64,000 bases of DNA from Lepus europaeus. Taxonomy: Eukaryota; Chordata; Mammalia; Lagomorpha; Leporidae. Below, one piece after another: positions 33,526 through 46,765 of this stretch. The position numbers were made by a program, and so were the translations under genes. The stretch is taken from contig NC_084850.1 in the NCBI RefSeq assembly GCF_033115175.1, positions 19,561,218-19,625,217 of the forward strand. Reading direction: 5' to 3'. Under the pieces are notes generated by a model. The model did no database searches. It was not told the DNA's origin and saw nothing but the letters and a program-made list of their open reading frames with translations. Numbering within the stretch: the stretch's first letter is position 1; every line of letters starts with the position of its first letter.

Positions 33526-33884
33526 ACCCACCCCCCGGGGTCCAGTGCCGTGGCGCAGTAGGTTAATCCTCCGCCTGCAGCGCCAGCATCCCATATGAGC
33601 TCTGGTTCCAGTCCCGCCTGGTTATCTTCCATTCCAGCTCTCTGCTATGGCCTGGGAAAGCAGTAGAAGGTGGCCCAAGTGCTTGGTCCCCTGCACCCAC
33701 GTGGGAGACCCAGAAGAAGCTCCTGGCTCCTGGCTTCAGATCAGTGCAGCTCTGGCCGTTGTGGCCATTTGGGAAATGAACAACGGAAGGAAGACATTTC
33801 TCTCTGTCCCTCCCTCTCACTGTCTGTAACTCTACCACTTAAATAAATAAATTTTAAAATCTTTTTTAAAAAGTCATAAAAAAA
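33526..33884 (+). mobile_element. CSINE
   Basis: A full plus-strand SINE with tRNA-like head (tggcgcagtaggttaatcc) and B-box-like ggttccagtcc, ending in (AAAT)n. The duplication gaaacccagcct lies at 33514-33525 and 33885-33896. Confidence 0.95.
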
Positions 33885-33896
33885 GAAACCCAGCCT

Positions 33897-34839
33897 CTGA
33901 GCCAAGATTGTTTTTGGAGACAGTCACAGAACTGGGATGCCAGTTTTCACTTTAAATTCATGATCACAAATATCAAGTGGCACTTAATAATGCAAGGTAT
34001 TTTTGCTACTTTTCCTTGGTAAGTTCATTTTCTTATCTGCTAAAATAGTTATTTCATACCTTCCCCTATCTCTACTTAAAACTTTTACATTTCTCTATTT
34101 CAAATATTTCATCGAGATAATAGAAATCCAATAAACAAGAATCAACTCCTTACTGCCATCATCTAGCAGTTCCCCAGTCTTACCGTTATTCATTGATGAT
34201 TTCAGTACCTGACTTACTATATTCTCAGCCCAAATGCTCAATATACTTAATGATTACAATATCTAACTCTAGAATGAATCCAGTACCCTGAACACACATA
34301 TCTATGGCTTTCTCCCTTCTTTTCCATCTCTTTTTTTTCTTCATCCCACTTCAGCAACCTACTCCCATAGTCGTACTTTAGACCTTGTCATTATCAGAAA
34401 ATGCACCACCTAAAGATCTTTACTTACAGCATCCCAGTATCTACTACCTCTGACCTGTCCTGTTCACTTTCTCTAAGTCACCCACTCCAATCGTTCTTTA
34501 GCTCTTAGCTGGATCTCCAATTCATGAACCACTTTGCTTTTTCGCTGATCAGATGAAACTCTCACACCTTCATTTCCTTACCTACGTAGCTAAGACCCAA
34601 TGACCCAAAATTATAATCACCCTCTTGCATACACCTTCAGATGACTGACTCCTCTCTCCCTTAATCATACTTGCCTGACAGCATTTCCGTGGTGGTTAAA
34701 TTCAACTTTCCACCTACTCTGTACCAGCTTCCAAGCAGCTAAACCTTTCTAGAGGAAAGCAGACAGCCAGGCAGACTGGTCTTACTTAACATTTCTGCCA
34801 AAACTTTGTTTTCCCTGCTTCTTTCTTTGTTGTCCTATA
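33897..34839. other. Unassigned stretch, possibly old L2
   Basis: A C/T-rich stretch with broken frames. It may be the upstream part of the L2 copy that follows. No gene is seen. Confidence 0.4.
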
Positions 34840-35440
34840 ATCCACTCCCTATAGAGTGTTGAGTATATGGTATCATGTCACTCTTCTACATAAAATTCTC
34901 CAGTGATTCCCATTGCTTCTACAATAGAACCTAAAGTTTTTGCTATGACATACAAGGATGTTCACAAACTTCCTATGCCCAATTCTGCAACCCTGAGCCT
35001 GACATTTCTTCACTAGGTTCCAATTACACTTGTCTTTCTCTATAATTACCTCTGATATGTTTCTTCCCTCAGAGATTTCTGCTCAGCATTCCTTCTCCCT
35101 GAAGCATTCTTTCCTCTCACGCTTTTAGGGCTCTGTTCTTCAGAGAGGACTTCTTTGACTAACTACTCTTTTTAAAATAACTATTTCAACTTTTTATGCA
35201 CACGATCTCCCTCTAGCCCCTTTGCCTATTTTAGACTTCTCCATAGCATTTATCTCTCTCTCTCTCTCTCTCTCTGAAATTTTACTATATACTATGTATT
35301 TCAACTTTTTTATTATGTTTCCTCCCTTAGAATTAAAATTCCATGACTTGAGAACAAGGATTTTGTTTCACAGTATCCTCAGATACAGCTGAGCACAGTG
35401 ACCAATATGTGTTCATTGAATTAATGAATCTTTTTTTCAT
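34840..35440 (+). mobile_element. L2 3' region
   Basis: The pattern ctccagtgattcccattgc, gtttttgctatgacatacaagg, then ccatgacttgagaacaagga and gttcattgaattaatgaat is the L2 3' order. A (TC)n run lies within it at 35253-35275. Confidence 0.7.
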
Positions 35441-35961
35441 GAGCCTGTCTTATTTTACACCAGCCTCTCCTTCCTTTCAATTCAATGAAATACATCTCCT
35501 TCTTAACAAAGGCCAAACTTACCACTTCTGCCCTGTATCCCAATCTTTCTCATTGACTCAAAGTTTTGATTATTTCACTTATTGACTCTATTTCCTACAT
35601 CTTCAATCACTACATCTTTGCTAGGATATTGTCATCAGTAATTGAACATATAGTCTATTATCTCTCATTTTAAAATATCCTGTAATCCCACACTCACTTC
35701 ATGATGTCCCTGCTTCCCTGCACAGCAAAACTGTCAGTATAATTATCTTCACCTGTTATGCTGTCTTCACTTCCTTACCTACCATCCGCTCTTCAGCTCT
35801 GTCAGATCTGGTTTCTTTACCCATTATTCCACCAAGACAGTCGTGAATAAATTTCACCAACAATCTTCATTTAAAGAATCCTGTGGACACTTTAGGATTC
35901 TTAAGTTACCTGACCTATCAGCAGAACTAGAGGTCATTAACTACTTGCCTCTTGAAACCTA
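35441..35961. other. Unassigned stretch
   Basis: A C/T-rich stretch with no gene seen. It could be another decayed L2 piece. Confidence 0.4.
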
Positions 35962-37195
35962 CTCCATTGCTTTTCATTTTTTATTTTTTTAACTTTTATT
36001 TAATGAACATAAATTTCCAAAGTACAGCTTATGGATTACAATGGCTTTTTCCCCCCATAATTTTCCTCCCACTCATAAACCTCCCCTCTCCTGCTCCCTC
36101 TCCCCTTCCAGTCACATCAAGATTCATTTTCAATTCTCTTTATATACAGAAGATCAATTTAGCATATATTAAGCAAAGCTTTTAACAATCTGCACCCACA
36201 TAGAAACACAAAGTGTAAAATACTGTTTGAGTACTAGTTATAGCATTAAATCACAATGGACAGCACATTAAGGACAGAGATCCTACATGGCAAGTAAGTG
36301 CACAGTGACTCCTGTTGTTGATTTAACAATTTGACACTCTTATTTATGGCATCAGTAATCACCCTAGGCTCTAGTCATGAGTTGCTAAGGCTATAGAGGC
36401 CTTTTGAGTTCGTCAACTTCGATCTTATTTAGACAAGGTCACAGTCAAAGTGGAAGTTCTCTCCTCCCTTCAGAGAAAGGTACCTCCTTCTTTGGTGGCC
36501 CCATTCTTTCCACGGGGATCTCACTCTCACTCGCAGAGATCTTTCATTTATGTTTTTTTTTCCCAGAGTGTCTTGGCTTTCCATGCCTACAATACTCTCA
36601 TGGGCTCTTCAGCCATATCCGAATGCCTTAAGGGCTGATTCTGAGGCCAGAGTGCTGTTTAGGACATCTGCCATTCTATGAGTCTGCTGTGTATCCTGCT
36701 TCCCATGTTGGATCATTCTCTCCCTTTTAATTCTGTCAGTTAGTATTGGCAGACACTAGTCTTGTTTATGTGATCCCTTTGTCTCTTTGTCCTATCATTA
36801 TGATCAATTGTGAACAGAAATTGATCACTTGGACTAGTGAGGTGGCATTGGTACATGCCACCTTGATGGGATTGTATTGGAATCCCCTGGCACGTTTCTA
36901 ACTCTACCATTTGGGGCAAGTCCGATTGAGCATGTCACAAACTGTACATCTCTTCCCTCTCTTATTCCCACTCATATTTAACAGCAATCACTTTTCAGTT
37001 AAGTTTCAATACATAAGAATAATTGTGTATTAATTACAGAGTTCAACCAATACTATTAAGTAGAAGAAACAAACAAAAAATACTAAAAGGGATAAAGTAT
37101 TAAGTTGTTCATCAACAGTCAGGGCAAGGGCTGATGAAGTCACAGTTTCTCATAGTGTCCATTTCACTTCAACAGGTTTCCTTTTTGGTGCTCGG

Positions 37196-40100
37196 TTAGT
37201 TGTCACCGATCAGCGAGAATATATGATATTTTTCTCTTTGGGACTGGCTTATTTCACTCAGCATGATGTTTTCCAGATTCCTCCATTTTGTTGCAAATGA
37301 CCGGATTTCATTGTTTTTGACTGCTGTATAGTATTCTATAGAGTACATGCCCCATAATTTCTTTTTCCAGTCTACTGTTGATGGGCATTTAGGTTGATTC
37401 CAGGTCTTAGCTATTGTGAATTGAGCTGCAATAAACATTAATGTGCAGATGGCTTTTTTGTTTTCCAATTTAATTTCCTTTGGGTAAATTCCAAGGAATG
37501 GGATGGCTGGGTTGTACGGTAGGGTTATATTCAGGTTTCCGAGGAATCTCCAGACTGACTTCCATAGTGGCTTAACCAGTTTGCATTCCCACCAACAGTG
37601 GATTAGTGTCCCTTTTTCCCCACATCCTCACCAGCATCTGTTGTTGGCAGATTTCTGAATGTGAGCCATACTAACCGGGGTGAGGTGAAACCTCATTGTG
37701 GTTTTTGAGTTGCAGTTCCCTGATTGCTAGTGATCTTGAACATTTTTTCATGTGTCTGTTGGCCATTTGGATTTGCTCTTTTCAAAAATGTCTATTGATT
37801 TCCTTGGCCCATCTCTTAAGTGTGTTGTTTGTTTTCATGTTGTGGAGTTTCTTGATCTCTTTGTAGATTCTGGTTATTAATCCTTTATCAGTTGCATAGT
37901 TTGTGAATATTTTTTCCCATTCTGTCAGTTGCCTTTTCACTTTCCTGACTGTTTCTTTTGCAGTACAGAAACTTCTCAATTTGATGCAATCCCAATAGTT
38001 AATTTTGGCTTTGACTGCCTGTGCTTCCAGGGTCTTTTCTAAGAAGTCTTTGCTGGTGCCAATACCTTGCACGTTTTCTCCAATGTTCTCTAATAATTTG
38101 ATGGTGTCGGGTAGTAGATTTAGGTCTTTAATCCATGTTGAGTGGATTTTTGTGTAAGGTGAAAGGTAGCGGTCTTGCTTCCTGGTTCTAGTCCCGGTCA
38201 GTGCACCAATCCTGTCCCGGTTGCGCCTCTTTCAGGCCAGCTCTCTGCTGTGGCCAGGGAGTGCAGTGGAGGATGGCCCAAGTCCTTGGACCCTGCACCC
38301 CATGGGAGATCAGGAGAAGCACCTGGTTCCTGCCATTGGATAAGCGCGGTGCGCCAGCCGCAGCGTGCCTACCGCAGTGGCCATTGGAGGGTGAACCAAC
38401 GGCAAAAGGAAGACCTTTCTCTCTGTCTCTCTCTCTCTCTCACTGTCCACTCTGCCTGTCGAAAAAAAAAAAAAGGAAATCCAGTTTTCCTAGCACCATT
38501 TATTGAATAGACTGTCCTTGCTCTAGGATTGGTTTTGGATCCTTGATCAAATATAAGTTGGCTGTAGATGTTTGGATTGATTTCTGGTGTTTCTATTCTG
38601 TTCCATTGGTCTATCCATCTGTTTCTGTACCAGGACCATGCTGTTTTGATTACTGCCTTGTAGTATGTCCTGAAATCTGGTATTGTGATGCCTCCGGTTT
38701 TGTTTTTGTTGTACAAGATTGCTTTAGCTATTCGGGTTCTCCTGCATCTCCATATGAATTTCAGCATCATTTTTTTTCAGATCTGAGAAGAATGTCTTTG
38801 GTATTTTGATTGGTATCGCATTGAATCTATAAATTGCTTTTGGGAGAATGGACATTTTGATGATATTGATTCTTCCAATTCATGAGCATGGAAGATTTTT
38901 CCATTTTTTGGTATTCTATTTCTTTCTTTAAGATTTTGTAATTTTCATCGTAGAGATCTTTAACGTCCTTGGTTAAGTTTATTCCAAGGTATTTGATTGT
39001 TTTTGTAGCTATTGTGAATGGGATTGATCTTAGAAGTTCTACCTCAGCCGTGGCATTGCCTGCGTATACAAAGGCTACTGATTTTTGTGCATTGATTTTA
39101 TATCCTGCTACTTTGCCAAAATCTTCTATGAGTTCCTATAGTCTCTTAGTAGAGTTCTTTGGATCCCCTAAATAAAGAATCATATCGTCTGCAAAGAGGG
39201 AGAGTTTGACTTCTTCCTTCCCAATTTGTATCCCTTTAATTTCTTTTTCTTGCCTGATGGCTCTGGCTAAAACTTCCAGAACTATGTTGAAGAGCAGTGG
39301 TGAGAGTGGGCATCCCTGTCTGGTACCAGATCTCAGTGGAAATGTTTCCAACTTTTCCCATTCAATAGGATGTTGGCCATGGGTTTTTCATATATTGCTT
39401 TGATTGTATTGAGCAATGTTCCTTCTATACCCAATTTGCTTAGAGTTTTCATCTTGAAAGGGTGTTGTATTTTATCAAATGCTTTCTGTGCATCTATTGA
39501 GAGAATCATATGGTTTTTCTTCTGCAGTCTGTTAATGTGGTGTATCACGTTGATTGTTTTGCGAATGTTGAACCATCCCTGCATACCAGGGATAAATCCC
39601 ACTTGGTCTGGGTGGATGATCTTTCTGATGTGTTGTTGCATTCTATTGTCCAGAATTCTATTGAGGAGTTTTGCATCTATGTTCATCAGGGATATTGGTC
39701 TGTAATTCTCTTTCAATGCTGCATCTTTTGTGGCTTAGGAATTAAGGTGATGCTGGCTTCATAGAAAGAATTTGGGAGGATTCCCTCTTTTTCAATTGCC
39801 CTGAATAGTTTGAGAAGAATTGGAGTTAGTTCTTCTCTAAATGTCTGGTAGAATTCAGCAGTGAATCCATCTGGTCCTGGGCTTTTCTTTGTTGGGAGGG
39901 CCTTTATTACTGTTTCAATTTCTGTGTCAGTTATGGGTCTGTTTAGGTTTTCTATGTCTTCCTGGTTCAATTTAGTTAGGTTGTATGTGTCCAAGAATCT
40001 CTCCATTTCTGATGGATTTCCCTGTTTGCTGGCATACAACTCTTTGTAGTAATTTCTGATGATTCTTTTTATTTCTGTGGTATCTGTTGTTACATTTCCT

Positions 40101-41281
40101 TTTTAATCTCTGATTTTATTGATTTGGGTCTTTTCTTTTTTTAGTTAGTTGGGCCAATGGGGTGTCAATTTTATTCATTTTTTCAAAAAACCAGCTCTTC
40201 GCTTGGCTGATTTTTTGTAACTTTTTTGGATTCAATCCTGTTGATTTCTTCTCTGATTTTAATTATTTCTCTTCTCCTACTAGATATGAATCTGGTTTGC
40301 TGCAGTTTTTCTAGATCCTTGATATGCATTGATATGCATTTATTTGGTGCCTTTCCAATTTCTTGATGTAGGCACTTATTTGCTATAAACTTTCCTCTCA
40401 ACACTGTTTTTGCCATATCCCATAAGTTTTGATATGCTGTGTGTTGTCCTCATTTACTTCCAGAAAGTTTTTGATTTCTCTTTTGATTTCTTCTGTGATC
40501 CAGTGTTCATTCAGGAGCATGTTGTTCAATCTCCATGTGTTTACATATGCTCTAGGGACTCCCGAGTTGCTAATTTCCACCTTCATTCCACTGTGGTCTG
40601 AGAAGCTGCATCATATGATTCTAATTCTTTTGAATTTGCTTAGACTTGCTTTGTGGCCTAGTATGTGGTCAATCCTTGAGAAGGTTCCATGCACTGCTGA
40701 GAAGAATGTAAATTCTTTAAGTGTAGGATGAAAAGTTCTGTAGATACCTTTTAGATCTATTTGGGCAATAGTGTCGTTTAAATCTGCTGTTTCCTTGTTG
40801 ATCTTCTGTCTGGATTATCTGTCTATTTCTGAGAGTGGAGTATTGAAGTCCCCCAGTACTATTGTATTGGAATCTAAGTCTCCCTTTAAGTCCCTTAATA
40901 TATCTTTTAAAATACCAGTGCCCTGTAATTAGGTGCATATACATTTATAATAGTTACATCTTCCTGTTGAATTGAACCCTTAATCGTTATATAGTGTCCC
41001 TCTTTGTCTCTCTTAACAGTTTTTGTGTTAAAGTTTATTTTGTCTGATATTAATATGGCTACACCCGCTTTTTTTTGGTTTCTGTTGGCATGGAATATCT
41101 TTTTCCAACCTTTCACTTTCAGTCTGCATGCATCTTTGTTTGAAAGATGTGTTTCTTGTAGGCAGCAAATAGATGGGTTTTGTTCCTTAATCCACTCAGC
41201 CAGTCTGTGTCATTTAACTGGAGAGTTGAGGCCATTAACGTTCAATGTGACTATTGATAAGTAGTAACTTTGCCCTGCCAT
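37196..41281 (-). pseudogene. L1 ORF2 (endonuclease-reverse transcriptase), full length but broken
   Basis: ORF2p nicks genomic DNA and reverse-transcribes L1 RNA at the nick. The start (ATG at 41281, followed by an AGQSYYL-like N-terminus) and the stop at 37196 give about 1,260 codons after removing the SINE, the normal size. Endonuclease sequence is seen at 41116-40907 (GVAILISDK, NVYAPN). Reverse transcriptase is seen at 39716-39333 and 39351-39136, and the catalytic FADD is intact at about 39195-39184. The C-terminal tail is at 37468-37196. Stops and frame changes split it into many pieces, and a CSINE interrupts the thumb region (38182-38474). It is therefore inactive. Confidence 0.92.
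38182..38474 (+). mobile_element. CSINE (G/C-rich subtype), head truncated
   Basis: It starts at ctggttctagtcccgg, lacking the first part of the head, carries the GC-rich ataagcgcggtgcgccagccg section of one CSINE subfamily, and ends in a pure A run. L1 ORF2 sequence resumes at ggaaatccag (38475). Some L1 bases appear lost at the insertion site and no clear duplication is seen. Confidence 0.88.
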
Positions 41282-41319
41282 TTTCCCAAAGATATTTTCT
41301 AGTATATGCTTTGAGCTTC

Positions 41320-41595
41320 CTATGATCTTTTACTGGGAGATTTTCTTCCTTTACCTTCTTTCATATTGATGGCCGTGTTTCTGTGTTTCTGTGTGTAGCA
41401 CATCTTTAAGCATTTTTGCAGGGCTGGACGAGTGGCGACAAATTCTTTCAATTTCTGTTTGCTATGAAAGGTTTTTATTTCACCTTCATTCACAAATGAG
41501 AGCTTTGCAGGATATAATATTCTGGGCTGGCAGTTTTTCTTGCTTAGTACCTGGGCTATATCTTGCCATTTCCTCCTAGCCTGTAGGGAAACCCT
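41320..41595 (-). pseudogene. L1 ORF1 C-terminal fragment
   Basis: It encodes the ORF1p C-terminal domain (NCQPRILYPAKLSFVNEG, then SKQKLKEFVATRPALQK) and closely matches the end of the ORF1 at 28299-29322. The rest was lost by 5' truncation, so there is no function alone. Confidence 0.9.
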
Positions 41596-41608
41596 CTCCA
41601 TTGTTTTT

Positions 41609-43119
41609 CTAGCTACCTCACTGATCATTGTTCTCAGTGTCTTTGTGAGTTCCTCTTATTCTACCTAATCTGTAAATGTTGCAATTACTAAAAATTTGGA
41701 CACAGACTCTCATTCTTTATACACACTCACCTGGTTCCATGGCTTTAAGTTCTATCTATATGTCAATGAAAGCCTCTGGAAGGCATCTGGCCCCAACATC
41801 TCTGCTTAAGTTTACCATGGGATGAGGTGCAACAACAAAACCACAAATAGAAGAGAGACCTTGTTTCCTACTTGCAAGCAAAGTTCTATGTAGCTTTAAT
41901 ACACCAATTGTTATGAAAGATAACCAAGACCATTAGGTGCCCAGCAGATAGAGGGATACCTGGCAGATGCCCAGAAGGAAATGAAATTATTTGTGAATAT
42001 TTATGAGGTGTTCTCTGAGGGATCTCGAGATTTTGTGGGAGCTACATAAATGCAATTTGTTATTAGTAATATGAGTCCATTCATACTGAAGTATGGAGAA
42101 ACATAGAGTTTGTTTCAAGGTATCATATTTTCCATCTAATAGCTTGCAAGGCATTGTCATTAGTAGTGGGGGGAAAATCTGTGTGTGACTCTATCTTGAA
42201 AACACACATCTCACTATTTACTCAATACTACTAATAAATAGAAAAGAATGTCAACTACTTTGCAACAATTACTCGATTGGAAAAACACAAACAGGGATGA
42301 CCAAGACATGGAAAAAATGGCTACAGATCAATACATTTGCTCTATTCATTTGCAAGGCTTTCTAGACATAATTACACCCAGATAAACACAGACATAACTA
42401 AATAGCAACACTAAATAACCCAGACATAACTAAACAGCCATGCTAAATAAATATGTCTCTCTAATTTGCCCTATTAGCAATGCTTTAGAATTTTAATAAT
42501 GGGTATTTTTGAGTATGCAGGATTTTTTGTTTGTTGTTCTTTTTTTTTTACTAATATCAAATGACCAATCATCTCAGCCAGACTTTCTTCCTTGGGACAG
42601 AGTAACAATCCTGTCTATCACATATCAGTTCCTATGCTCTTAGATAAAAGCAAAATAGTTAAGGTACCAACTATTCAGGCAAGAGTTCCAGGTGTAATGA
42701 CATTTCTTTGCAACTAGAAGACATTTCAAGATCAGGTGACTGACCAAAGAAATGGTTATTTCCTGTTTAAGTCTATAGTAGATATTTTTAGATATATAAT
42801 GGGTAGGGAAAAGATTAAATTCATATAACTGATATATTTGGGTATCCATCACTCCTGGATCATCTTCTGGGAATAGTATCAGATAAATTAATGGGAACTT
42901 GATGATCAATAGCTTGTTCTTTAACTGGTGTCAGTTCCAATAATGAACTTCTAAGTAGAGGTGATCAATTACCCTTTATAGTTACTTAAATCTGTGAGGT
43001 TTATGAATCTCTTTGCCTCCATAATATGGATCGCCTTGGGGATACTGAAGAGACAACATTTTAAGAAAAGAATTGGGAATGACTATATAACAGAAAGGGC
43101 ATAATGGAATGATAGTGTG
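41609..43119. other. Unassigned stretch
   Basis: No gene is seen. A short tandem duplication (agacataactaaa repeated at about 42389 and 42422) is the only structure noted. Confidence 0.5.
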
Positions 43120-43380
43120 AATAATAACAGCAATAATAAATACTTACTGACCACTTGATGTGTATCAGACACTGTGCTGAGTTTCTTATGTACATAATCT
43201 TATTTAATCTGTACAGCACTCCTATATGGTAGGTACGTATATTACTGAAAAAGAAATTAAGTCTCCAAGAAATTAAATGACTTACTTGAGGTCACATGGT
43301 TAATATTATATCAGAGTCTGAATTCAAATTCAGTGATGTCTTACTCATCCAGACTCACACTATATGCCATTCATTATATT
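43120..43380 (-). mobile_element. MIR relic
   Basis: Antisense MIR wording: tcagacactgtgctgagtttc, ataatcttatttaatctgtac, ggtaggtacgtatattac, gaggtcacatggttaatatt. Confidence 0.8.
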
Positions 43381-44179
43381 AACCTGGATGGAAGGAAAAC
43401 AAAATTAAGGAAAAAGTGGATAAAATATAACTAACATACTAAAATGTTCAAAGATATCAATCATGTGCCTTCAAACTTTTTCCCTCACCCAATATAATGA
43501 AACTGCTCAGAAGAAAGATATATTTCAGATGAAAATAAGTTCATCTTTATTGCCCCTCAATCATTCACATTTTTCTATTTCCTTTTCCATGAAGCAACTA
43601 GTGTCATGCTATCGTGATTTTGAGGTTTCAAACTGAATTATCTAAAATATCAAATTAAATCCATTCTTATTGTGCCTCTTGGAGTGATATTTGCTGCAAG
43701 AACCCACCCAGCCTTTAGCAACAGCAAGTAGGACTGCAATAGTGAAAGTTCTTCTGTCCCATGCTATTAGCAGAGACCCTGTCTGAACACATTGCTCCCT
43801 GTTCCTCCTTGGGAATACAGGGAATCAGGGAAGGGAGAGGAGAACTATCTAGGATATAGTAAAAGTGGTTGACTTTGGAGCCTAAAGGCCAAGGCCAAGA
43901 TGGTGAAGGACCCACGGCAAGGAGGGGCAGGAAGAGATTAAAGTACAAGTCCTTACTGTGTACTTGAGAATCAAGCTATGGAAAACGGTACAATCACTAT
44001 AGCCCATCAACCAAGTTGAGGCAGAAAGTTACAGACAACAACTATAACTGGTTGGAAAGAAGGTTAAAAATCAGTTGAGAGTATTTGCAAATTCTGAGTA
44101 TCCTTTTAAACTTTAGCTTCACCTTCTGAGTGCTCCAGCACACACTTCCATCCTCTAAGGATGTTACTTTAGTTTGTAG
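43381..44179. other. Unassigned stretch
   Basis: I see no gene and no confident repeat. Confidence 0.5.
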
Positions 44180-44565
44180 TACCTTATACCCATGCTCTGG
44201 CTCAGAAAAATCAATTTATTTTTCATGGATTGGCTTAAAACCTACTTCTTCTGTGAAGCCTTCTTCATGCTTCCCAACTTTGAATCAATCAATAAAGTCC
44301 TCTGCAGAAGCATAAACTTTATTTGTATCCTTCAGAGCACATAAGTTACAAAGTATATTGTAGTTATTGATGCACATATGTCTCTTGCTAATGTGCAAAC
44401 TCTTTGAGGACAGTTTTGTTTCTCCCTTATATCCCAGTCTCTTGAGGACAAGGAATTTTAATGTTTGTTCTATTTATCTTCGTGTCCTCAGAGTCTGGCA
44501 AAGGACCTAGGAGAAAGTAAGGATTTTGATAAATGTTTAACCAGTTTTGGTTATTAAACAAGGAG
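44180..44565 (+). mobile_element. L2 3' region
   Basis: The order aaacctacttcttctgtgaag, ccttcttcatgcttccc, caaactctttgaggacag, cctcagagtctggcaaagg, gataaatgtttaacc is the L2 3' end pattern. Confidence 0.75.
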
Positions 44566-46564
44566 TTCATGAATGAATGATGGAGGCAAACCATGGCATG
44601 CACAACACTAAAACAGTAGACAAGGCAAGTAAAATCTTGTTTTATTTATATACTATTTTTCCCAAAAAGTATTTGATGTGGTTTGAAAATCATGTATATT
44701 TGTATTAGGGAGGCCTTTAAAGAGGACAGCAAGGGAATGATTTTGTTGTAATGACTAATATCTTGGCTTAGAGTAGTAAGGAACAATATACATCTCCAAA
44801 AGTCCACTTTCTGCTTTGTCATTCGAGCAGAAGTACACAACCCTCAGCAAAACAATGATCCTGTTGGTAAAACTCAAAAACACAGGATACCCACAGGCAT
44901 GTTGTCCTTTTCCATTAATTTTTATTACTCTTTTCTCAGGGCTATCTGGTAAAGGACATAAGTGAGAAAAATGTCAAGTAGAGAGGAAGAAGAGAACTGT
45001 CTAAAAGAAATAAGTTTTCAAGTAAAAGATGAAGTAACCTTTGCCCACTGAGCTATGCTATTAAATGAGTCAGCTTTCCTCAAATCTAACACAGCCACCA
45101 ATTTCGAAAGAGGATTTGAATAAGCTTACTGTAAGAAAGAGACAGAGGTAGAGATATGAAGATTCACAGATAGATAAGAGATAGAGGAACAAAGAGAGAG
45201 AATACACCCAGATGAATTAAAGGGAAGATAACAAAGGAAAATCAGCAACTCCATCAGAAAAAGGAGAAACGTGAACAGACTAGGAATGGAGATAAAGAAG
45301 TCACTGCAACTGAATACTGAAATTGGTTCTGGCCTTTCTGGCAATCAGGAAAATAATTCATGATGGGCTACAAATCTTGCCTTGTGTAAAGAAAATGTAG
45401 CTCATCAACTCTGAGCTACTTCCCAGGATGGAGAATAGCTTCTGTGTGTAGCCTTCTCCATTCTCGTGGCCAGTGCCTTGTGTGAGCCATGACACACACT
45501 GCCAGGGTTGACTGTGACATTGGGTTGGAGGGAAGTTGAAAAGCCTATAAGGCACTGAAAATATGACATTGTTAGCTCTCTGCTCCTACCCACTGAGCTG
45601 CCTAGCCATGGCCTTTGAAAAGTGATAGACACAAAACCTCCCCCTGAAAAGAACCATATGTTTTAATGCAAAGATTTAACATTTAAAATACAAACATTTA
45701 CATTATTTACCCTGGCTACTTTTAGTAAAGAACTCTTGAAAATTACAATGATGGTTTATTTAATTTCTCAATTTAGAAAAAGTTTCCAGAATACAGGGAA
45801 GTAAAACCCAAATTCTTCTGTTTGTTAATGAACTTTTCTCATTGCTAACAGCTTAAAATGAGTCCCCTTCTCCCCAGAAAGACAAGCTGCAGCAAACGCT
45901 TAAACACTCATCTTCCCCTTCTAATTGCTGTGTAGGAGTAATTCTGTGATTCTGGAAGGAAACTTCAGTGAATAAATGAACGACTCTCATTTGCTATTTG
46001 GAAGTTATAAAAATTACAAGACATCATTCCATTATATTCACCCATTTCCTTGTCATTGGGAGAGGTTCCAACCTTTCATCATATTAAAAAGCAATTATCA
46101 AAATGTTTTATTCCATAATAAATTTGACTAGTAGGGGAAAAAGTGTGAAGAAATCAAAATAAGGGGGTCCTTTTTAGCACATAAACAGGTGAGTCAACCC
46201 TCTAAAGCTGGGGAAAAAAATCAGTGAAAGATTCCTCTTGAAATCATCCATTTGGAACTTAGTGTCTTCCCTTTGGTGTCCCCATACAGCTTAACTCCCA
46301 TTAAGCCATTGTCATTGCATTAGAAATGTTGGCTGTTTTGCTGACTATGCAAGCTAATGGAGTTCGTTTACAGTTCCTACAAAAGTTGGCACCCAGTGCT
46401 ATTCACTAAGGTAAGCTGGGCTTTGTTAGAAAGAATTCAGAAAGCACCTCCTCCTGCAGTGGGTCAACCAGTAATAGGCTCTGAAGCCACCACATGCCAG
46501 GCACTGTGCTTCTGAGCTGGGGAGAATTACAAACGGATTTAAAGATATGCTACCTAACCCCTTC
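44566..46564. other. Unassigned 2-kb stretch
   Basis: No gene is seen. Frames are short and on both strands. An A/G-rich section at 45125-45260 is low-complexity. Confidence 0.5.
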
Positions 46565-46765
46565 ATAATAATCCTTAACATTTGTACAGAAACTTACAAT
46601 TTACAAAGGGCTTTCCCCTAGGTTATCACTTTTATCCTTACAATAACCCAGAGAAGCCAGTAAAGTAGATCTTACCAATCCTTATTTGATAAACGAAGAA
46701 ACCAAGGTTCAGAGGGTTCATATGTCTTTCCTGCAGCCACGAAGTTAGTAAAAATACAAAACAAA
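46565..46765 (-). mobile_element. MIR-like relic
   Basis: tttacaaagggctttccccta, ccttacaataacccagagaag and gataaacgaagaaaccaagg follow the antisense MIR order, diverged. Confidence 0.6.

Larger units (their letters stand above)
35975..41595 (-). mobile_element. Nearly full-length young L1, 5'-truncated in ORF1
   Basis: It runs on the minus strand from poly-T (35975) through 3'UTR and the whole of ORF2 to the ORF1 C-terminus (41595). An imperfect duplication, ctccattgctttt (35962-35974) and ctccattgttttt (41596-41608), supports both ends. Without the internal CSINE it is about 5.3 kb. It lacks the 5'UTR and most of ORF1, so it was inserted without a promoter. The 3'UTR is the single-unit form. 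Confidence 0.92.

Noticed and set aside
39370-39764. Plus-strand frames of 84-111 codons with hydrophobic runs
   Set aside because: They are antisense to the L1 reverse-transcriptase region.
42389-42445. Short spaced repeats that might suggest an array
   Set aside because: Only two imperfect copies; a local duplication, and CRISPR arrays are not expected in a mammalian genome.
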